A stretch of 45,993 nt of DNA from Gemmatimonas sp. (GTDB lineage Bacteria > Krumholzibacteriota > Krumholzibacteriia > LZORAL124-64-63): the NCBI GenBank assembly GCA_013824755.1, contig PNOJ01000011.1, positions 1 through 45,993 of the forward strand, given 5' to 3'. The translations under genes and the position numbers were made by a program. Positions 45,871-45,993 of this stretch are shown one piece after another. Within the stretch, counting starts at the first letter, position 1. The number at the start of each line of letters is the position of its first letter. The notes beneath the pieces were generated by a model. That model had not been told where the DNA came from. It made no database searches and was given only the letters and a program-made list of their open reading frames with translations.

Positions 45871-45895
45871 CATCCGGGGGGATCGCCGTCATATT
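45867..45895 (+). promoter_or_regulatory. promoter for tRNA-Gly
   Basis: A perfect TTGACA at 45867-45872, 17 bases, then CATATT at 45890-45895. The glycosyltransferase stop (TGA 45868-45870) is inside the -35 box. A start near 45902 fits the tRNA 5' end at 45908. Confidence 0.7.
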
Positions 45896-45907
45896 GAGCG
45901 GCACTTC

Positions 45908-45983
<76 letters not shown>

Positions 45984-45993
45984 GCATCTGTAA

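Overview
The window is a gene-dense, very GC-rich (about 70 percent by eye) bacterial chromosome segment. It is made almost entirely of housekeeping genes in tightly coupled co-directional runs, with many ATGA, GTGA or TGATG stop/start overlaps. Lipid A acyltransferase, heptose kinase and adenylyltransferase genes, a TonB-receptor-like barrel, a second outer-membrane barrel and an apparent outer-membrane lipoprotein point to a Gram-negative envelope. The gene mix (DUF3467, a DUF4837-like lipoprotein, myo-inositol-phosphate synthase, a CpgS-like protein, FabDGF clustered with rpmF and plsX) suggests an uncultured high-GC lineage near the FCB group, for example Krumholzibacteriota or Eisenbacteria-like. 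That placement is inference only. I see no insertion sequence, prophage, CRISPR array or rRNA.

Layout. 1-9.9 kb: 3' end of ligA, a DinG-type Fe-S helicase, hutI translationally coupled to a TonB-receptor-like barrel, a ComEA-like HhH protein, and a PAS histidine kinase with a sigma-54 response regulator, closed by a strong hairpin terminator. 9.9-14.9 kb: aroK-rsmD-coaD, an aspartate-type aminotransferase, obgE, dprA. 14.9-19.3 kb: LpxL-family acyltransferase coupled to an ABC-2 exporter (ATPase and two permeases). 19.3-22.7 kb: a convergent DUF3467 gene, hldA and hldC (ADP-heptose synthesis), and a bacterial homologue of archaeal cyclic 2,3-diphosphoglycerate synthetase followed by a perfect-stem terminator. 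22.7-25.2 kb: sucC, sucD, ndk. 25.2-31.3 kb: yceD(DUF177)-rpmF-plsX-fabD-fabG-acpP-fabF-rnc, the canonical fatty-acid/phospholipid cluster. 31.3-38.1 kb: an envelope-oriented run of secreted TPR protein, unknown secreted protein, ECF sigma factor, zinc anti-sigma factor, DUF4837-like lipoprotein, slipin and outer-membrane barrel. 38.1-41.2 kb: orphan ParA-like ATPase, then on the minus strand inositol-3-phosphate synthase and a metallo-beta-lactamase-fold hydrolase. 41.6-45.9 kb: a surface-glycan locus (DegT aminotransferase, sugar-1-phosphate transferase, Gfo/Idh oxidoreductase, GT4 glycosyltransferase), ending in tRNA-Gly(GCC).

Regulation visible in sequence: several sigma-70-like promoters can be read with 16-18 base spacing. 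At least four overlap the stop codon of the upstream gene, in the -35 or -10 box (ndk/yceD, fabD/fabG, DegT/sugar transferase, GT4/tRNA-Gly). TTG starts are used by four genes.

The most interesting observations are: (i) an abrupt third-position switch from C-ending to G-ending codons inside the GT4 gene next to tRNA-Gly, suggesting a mosaic gene; (ii) two short AT-rich codon islands inside conserved parts of hutI and fabG; (iii) the bacterial CpgS-like protein upstream of sucCD; (iv) the sigma/anti-sigma envelope module with several proteins of unknown function; (v) structured leaders before the sugar transferase and fabF. I did not find a clear, wholly new multi-gene system; the envelope module at 31.3-38.1 kb is the best candidate for one.
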